Shown: positions 43,543-46,429 of the stretch, piece by piece
Layout of the letters: the number at the start of each line of letters is the position of its first letter
How positions within the stretch are numbered: the stretch's first letter is position 1
From: JBDHTS01 sp044221445
GTDB lineage: Bacteria > Pseudomonadota > Alphaproteobacteria > Micavibrionales > Micavibrionaceae
Reading direction: 5' to 3'
Length of the DNA: 46,429 bases
NCBI GenBank assembly: GCA_044221445.1
Contig: JBGAPF010000019.1
Span: 1-46,429, forward strand
Notes under the pieces: model-generated
Database searches by the model: none
What the model saw: the letters and a program-made list of their open reading frames with translations, nothing else
Told to the model about the DNA's origin: nothing
Position numbers and translations under genes: made by a program

Positions 43543-44916
43543 ATGAACATAAAACCCATCCATATCATCGGGGGCGGACTGGCCGGTTCGGAAGCCGCGT
43601 GGCAGATCGCCCGCATTGGTGTCCCCGCTATTCTTCACGAAATGCGCCCCCTGCGTAAGACGGATGCGCATAAGACCGAAGGCCTCGCGGAGCTGGTATG
43701 TTCGAATTCCTTCCGCTCCGACGACGCCGAAAATAATGCGGTGGGGCTGCTTCATGCGGAAATGCGGAAATGCGACTCGCTGATCATGCGGGAGGGCGAC
43801 AAGGCTGCCGTCCCCGCCGGAGGGGCACTGGCTGTAGACCGCGACGCTTTTTCGGACGGCGTCACCGCGGCACTTGCCGCGCATCCTCTGATCACCATCG
43901 AACGCGGGGAAGTGGCAGGCTTGCCCCCGGAAGAATGGGACAGTGTTATTATCGCCACCGGCCCGCTGACGTCCCCTGCCCTGGCCGATGCCATCAAATC
44001 TCTTACAGGCGAAAACGAACTGGCGTTTTTCGACGCCATTGCGCCCATCGTTCATAAGGAAACAATCAACCTTGAGAAAGCATGGTTCCAGTCCCGCTAC
44101 GATAAGGAAGGACCGGCGGGCACGGGCAAGGATTATATCAATTGCCCGATGGACCGCGACCAGTATTACGCCTTCATCGATGCTCTGATGGCGTCCGACA
44201 AAACCGAGTTCAAGGACTGGGAAAAGGACACGCCCTATTTCGAAGGCTGCATGCCGATCGAAGTGATGGCAAGCCGCGGCCCGGAAACGTTGCGCTTCGG
44301 TCCCATGAAACCGGTCGGCCTGACCAATCCGCATTCCAGCGAGCGGCCTTACGCGGTGGTGCAGCTTCGCCAGGACAATGCTCTGGGCACGCTTTACAAC
44401 ATGGTCGGTTTTCAAACCAAGATGAAATATGCCGAACAGACCCGCGTCCTGAAAATGATACCGGGGCTGGAAGATGCAGTCTTCGCCCGGCTGGGCGGTC
44501 TACACAGGAACACGTTTATCAATTCACCGAAGCTTCTAGATCATAGCCTGCGCCTGAAAGCCCTGCCCCGCCTGCGGTTTGCAGGACAGATCACGGGATG
44601 CGAAGGGTATGTCGAAAGCGCCTCTGTCGGCATTATGGCCGGTCGGTTCGCCGCCGCCGAACGGTTGGGGTCCTGCGTGGATGCACCGCCCGTTACCACT
44701 GCAATGGGCGCGCTGCTCAACCACATTACAGGCGGCGCTAACGCCGATACGTTCCAGCCCATGAACGTCAACTTTGGGTTGTTCTCCCCCCTTGACCTGA
44801 AAGACGCCCGCGGCCGTCCTGTCCGGGGCGGCGACAAGAAAAAAGGACTTTCACAACGTGCGCTCGTCGACCTTGAGGGTTGGCTGGAAAGAAGCCGTTC
44901 GAAAAACGCGGCATAA
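43543..44916 (+). CDS. trmFO: Folate-dependent tRNA (uracil-5-)-methyltransferase TrmFO
   Basis: TrmFO makes ribothymidine at position 54 of tRNA using methylene-tetrahydrofolate and FAD. The FAD loop IIGGGLAGSEAAW opens the protein, LVCSNSFR and EGCMPIEVMA carry the two conserved cysteines, and PVTTAMGALLNHITGG is near the C-terminus. The 458-residue form from ATG 43543 matches family N-termini; ATG 43531 and a TTG at 43507 are alternatives. It is monocistronic. Confidence 0.95.
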   Translation: MNIKPIHIIGGGLAGSEAAWQIARIGVPAILHEMRPLRKTDAHKTEGLAELVCSNSFRSDDAENNAVGLLHAEMRKCDSLIMREGDKAAVPAGGALAVDRDAFSDGVTAALAAHPLITIERGEVAGLPPEEWDSVIIATGPLTSPALADAIKSLTGENELAFFDAIAPIVHKETINLEKAWFQSRYDKEGPAGTGKDYINCPMDRDQYYAFIDALMASDKTEFKDWEKDTPYFEGCMPIEVMASRGPETLRFGPMKPVGLTNPHSSERPYAVVQLRQDNALGTLYNMVGFQTKMKYAEQTRVLKMIPGLEDAVFARLGGLHRNTFINSPKLLDHSLRLKALPRLRFAGQITGCEGYVESASVGIMAGRFAAAERLGSCVDAPPVTTAMGALLNHITGGANADTFQPMNVNFGLFSPLDLKDARGRPVRGGDKKKGLSQRALVDLEGWLERSRSKNAA

Positions 44917-44921
44917 AGCCG

Positions 44922-45239
44922 CTAGAATAAATATTCAAGCAATGCCAATCCTAAAAGCCCTGTAGCCAGCGTGAAAACGATGCTTTTTGTTTTAAACGCA
45001 ACAATAGCTGCGGGAACGATCGCCCATAATTGAAGATTTCCCAAAGAAAAATCCGGAGATCCACGATAATTCAGCACCGCCGGCGCGATAATGGCCGCGA
45101 AAATGGATGGAGCCAGATATTTCAGGGCATCCTGGATCGAGGGCGCCAGGCTGATCCGGTTGGACAAAATGATAAACAGGCCGCGCGAGGCAAAACTTGT
45201 CGCGGCAAGGAAAAACAGGCAGAGCCAGAAATACGTCAT
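44922..45239 (-). CDS. azlD: AzlD-type branched-chain amino acid exporter subunit
   Basis: AzlD is the small partner of the AzlCD branched-chain amino acid exporter. The 105-residue product has four hydrophobic helices and the conserved APSIFAAIIAPAVL segment. Its start overlaps the stop of azlC by 4 bases (ATGA), so they are coupled. It ends 5 bases from the trmFO stop on the other strand. Confidence 0.9.
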   Translation of the reverse strand: MTYFWLCLFFLAATSFASRGLFIILSNRISLAPSIQDALKYLAPSIFAAIIAPAVLNYRGSPDFSLGNLQLWAIVPAAIVAFKTKSIVFTLATGLLGLALLEYLF

Positions 45240-45928
45240 TCTTTCCCTCTATAGCGGTCAAATGCCATCGCGGCCCCAATGCCACAAAACGTGGCAACGA
45301 CCAGACCGGCATTATAAGGCAGGAACATCAAGGCAACCGCGCTTATGCCGCCTGCCGCCGCAGCAACCCGATCCGTACCCGTTTTCACCGACAGAGCGAG
45401 GATCGTAAGAAATGTGAGGGGAAGCGCAAACTTGATCAGATCGAACTCATCCGGCATGAAACCCGGCAATAGCGCGCCCATAACCGTCGCGACATTCCAG
45501 AACACCCATAGAGGCAGGCTCGCGCCCAGCATGAACCATCGCAGATGCAAAGACGTTTCTTCGCGGACATGCCGTTCCGTCAAGGCGAATATCTGATCGG
45601 TCATCAAAAAACTGTTCAGAATCTTCCAGCGCAACGGCCAGTGCTTCGTATCCTTGGCCAGCGCAGCGCTGAACAGAAGGAACCGGCTGTTCACGACTAA
45701 GGCCGGAAGCACAACAAAAAGCACCGGTACAGCCTGCACCATAAGAGTTACAGCGACGATCTGCGATGCACCGGCATATATGAATAGCGAAAACAATACT
45801 GACTGCCAGACTTCAAAACCCAGCTTGACCGGATAAAATCCCGCAAGAAAGCCAAAGGGAATGACCCCAAAGCTTAATCCCAGATTTTCCTGTAATCCCA
45901 TTTTAAACGACTGACGCTCTGTAAGCAT
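45236..45928 (-). CDS. azlC: AzlC-type branched-chain amino acid exporter subunit
   Basis: AzlC is the main membrane subunit of the AzlCD exporter (LIV-E family). The 230-residue protein has about six helices, a signature PFGFLAGFYPVKLG region and FIYAGASQ. A Met at residue 10 is an alternative start. It is the first gene of the azlCD pair; exported substrates in relatives are branched-chain amino acids, and the substrate here is not shown by sequence. Confidence 0.92.
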   Translation of the reverse strand: MLTERQSFKMGLQENLGLSFGVIPFGFLAGFYPVKLGFEVWQSVLFSLFIYAGASQIVAVTLMVQAVPVLFVVLPALVVNSRFLLFSAALAKDTKHWPLRWKILNSFLMTDQIFALTERHVREETSLHLRWFMLGASLPLWVFWNVATVMGALLPGFMPDEFDLIKFALPLTFLTILALSVKTGTDRVAAAAGGISAVALMFLPYNAGLVVATFCGIGAAMAFDRYRGKE

Positions 45929-46052
45929 GGCGCGTATATAGCCACCCCGGTTCTTAAAGAAAAGAATTTTTGGGTATGCTGCTTCTGAAACCCTGGTCCT
46001 GCTTGACTTCCTGCCGATCGCTGCAACAATGCAACAGCATCGGAAGATTGTA
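45929..46052. promoter_or_regulatory. Divergent region between azlC and the FecR-type gene
   Basis: These 124 bases contain the promoters of azlCD (minus) and the secreted FecR-type gene (plus). A GGAAG ribosome site lies 7 bases before the ATG at 46053. No other element is assigned. Confidence 0.4.
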
Positions 46053-46429
46053 ATGTTTGTTCGGGTTCTAGTTTTTTTATCGCTCTTTTGCCTGTGGGCA
46101 TCTGATCCAGGCTATGCCGACGAAGGCAGCATCATCGGAACGTTGGCGGTCCTGGAAGGCAACGCGACCATACAGGGTCCGGAGACCGATGCGAAACCTG
46201 TCGCAGCGGTCGAAAACACGCCTGTAAAACTGAATGATACCGTGACGACCGGTAAGGACAGCCGCGCTTTGATCCTGCTGATCGACGAAACGCAGGTGGC
46301 GCTAGGGGATGAGGCCACGTTCAAAGCGAACGAATATGTTTACGATCCCGATAAGCCTGCAGAAAACAAAGCGCGATACAGTTTCCCGGCCGGCGCGTTT
46401 TTTTATATCAGCGGGCTGGTGGCAAAATC
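46053..46429 (+). CDS. FecR-domain secreted protein, 3' end cut by the window edge
   Basis: The reading frame runs from ATG 46053 to the last base without a stop, so the gene continues beyond the window. A signal peptide (MFVRVLVFLSLFCLW with cleavage near YADEG) is followed by a FecR-type domain: GTLAVLEGNATIQG, the VTTGKDSRALILLID and QVALGDEATFKANEYVYD stretches. FecR domains outside the iron-citrate system are common in secreted or surface proteins that carry further repeats; whichever C-terminal domain follows is not visible. Function unknown. Confidence 0.85.
   Translation, partial: MFVRVLVFLSLFCLWASDPGYADEGSIIGTLAVLEGNATIQGPETDAKPVAAVENTPVKLNDTVTTGKDSRALILLIDETQVALGDEATFKANEYVYDPDKPAENKARYSFPAGAFFYISGLVAK

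Noticed and set aside
1..46429. Search for tRNA, rRNA, CRISPR arrays, IS elements, prophage or restriction systems
   Set aside because: No repeat-spacer pattern, transposase, integrase or cloverleaf-like gap was found; spacers are too short or lack structure.

Overview
The window comes from an alphaproteobacterium with a flagellum and a CtrA-type cell-cycle circuit. Several gene orders point that way: fliI-fliJ beside a ctrA-type regulator, prfA-prmC-DUF4167 near clpB, dnaG-rpoD facing away from gatB/yqeY-carA-carB-greA, an Lrp/AsnC regulator followed by an ELM1-family protein, and a folate-type trmFO. The Ala-rich secreted proteins and many two-component genes would suit a Micavibrio-like or Rhodospirillales-like lineage, but that placement is inference. 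I see no rRNA, tRNA, CRISPR array, insertion sequence or prophage. No gene-free stretch exceeds 300 bases; the longest are about 200-245 bases (2568-2796, 6422-6651, 26871-27077, 43301-43542).

Layout. 1-927: an orphan gene cut by the left edge, carrying an HExxH motif. 821-2567 (minus): fliJ and fliI. 2797-4406 (plus): a secreted peptidoglycan-binding protein and ctrA, then pgsA. 5076-6421 (minus): a small motility-type operon (response regulator, unknown protein, YjfB-like peptide). 6652-8400: an orphan gene, a pterin dehydratase and a zincin-family protein that has lost its metal-binding histidines. 8442-14193: a phosphorelay cluster, with a 1346-residue hybrid kinase facing a CheY-like regulator and an HPt-REC-REC protein. 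14255-20019: mixed metabolism, stress and transport (PPOX protein, AmtB, iron-permease-like protein, MFS carrier, glycine-zipper stress protein, M17 aminopeptidase). 20045-22272 (minus): a lipoprotein and a MurC-like ligase. 22344-26870: clpB, a trans-sulfuration enzyme and DUF4167. 27078-29804 (minus): an unknown protein, prfA and prmC in one tight operon. 29830-34210 (minus): rpoD, dnaG and gatB/yqeY. 34281-39947 (plus): carA, a secreted OB-fold-like protein, carB and greA. 39935-44916: a small ORF, an Lrp regulator, an ELM1-like protein, two frameshifted genes (GNAT, TerC) and trmFO. 44922-45928 (minus): azlC-azlD. 46053 to the end: a FecR-type secreted protein cut by the right edge.

How the parts relate. 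Flagellar export (FliI/FliJ), CtrA and the RR/YjfB operon form a motility and cell-cycle neighbourhood. The kinase/HPt/REC group has the pieces of a multi-step phosphorelay. The centre-right holds housekeeping information-processing and pyrimidine/arginine precursor genes.

Most noteworthy observations: the dead-zincin protein at 7990; the possible Fe(II)-oxygenase-like protein heading the prfA-prmC operon; the secreted protein inserted between carA and carB; the MurC-like ligase with an altered AHNP motif; the truncated HExxH gene at the left edge; and a cluster of at least three single-base frameshifts within about 450 bases (42080-42520), which is either a local sequence-quality problem or decay of two adjacent genes.
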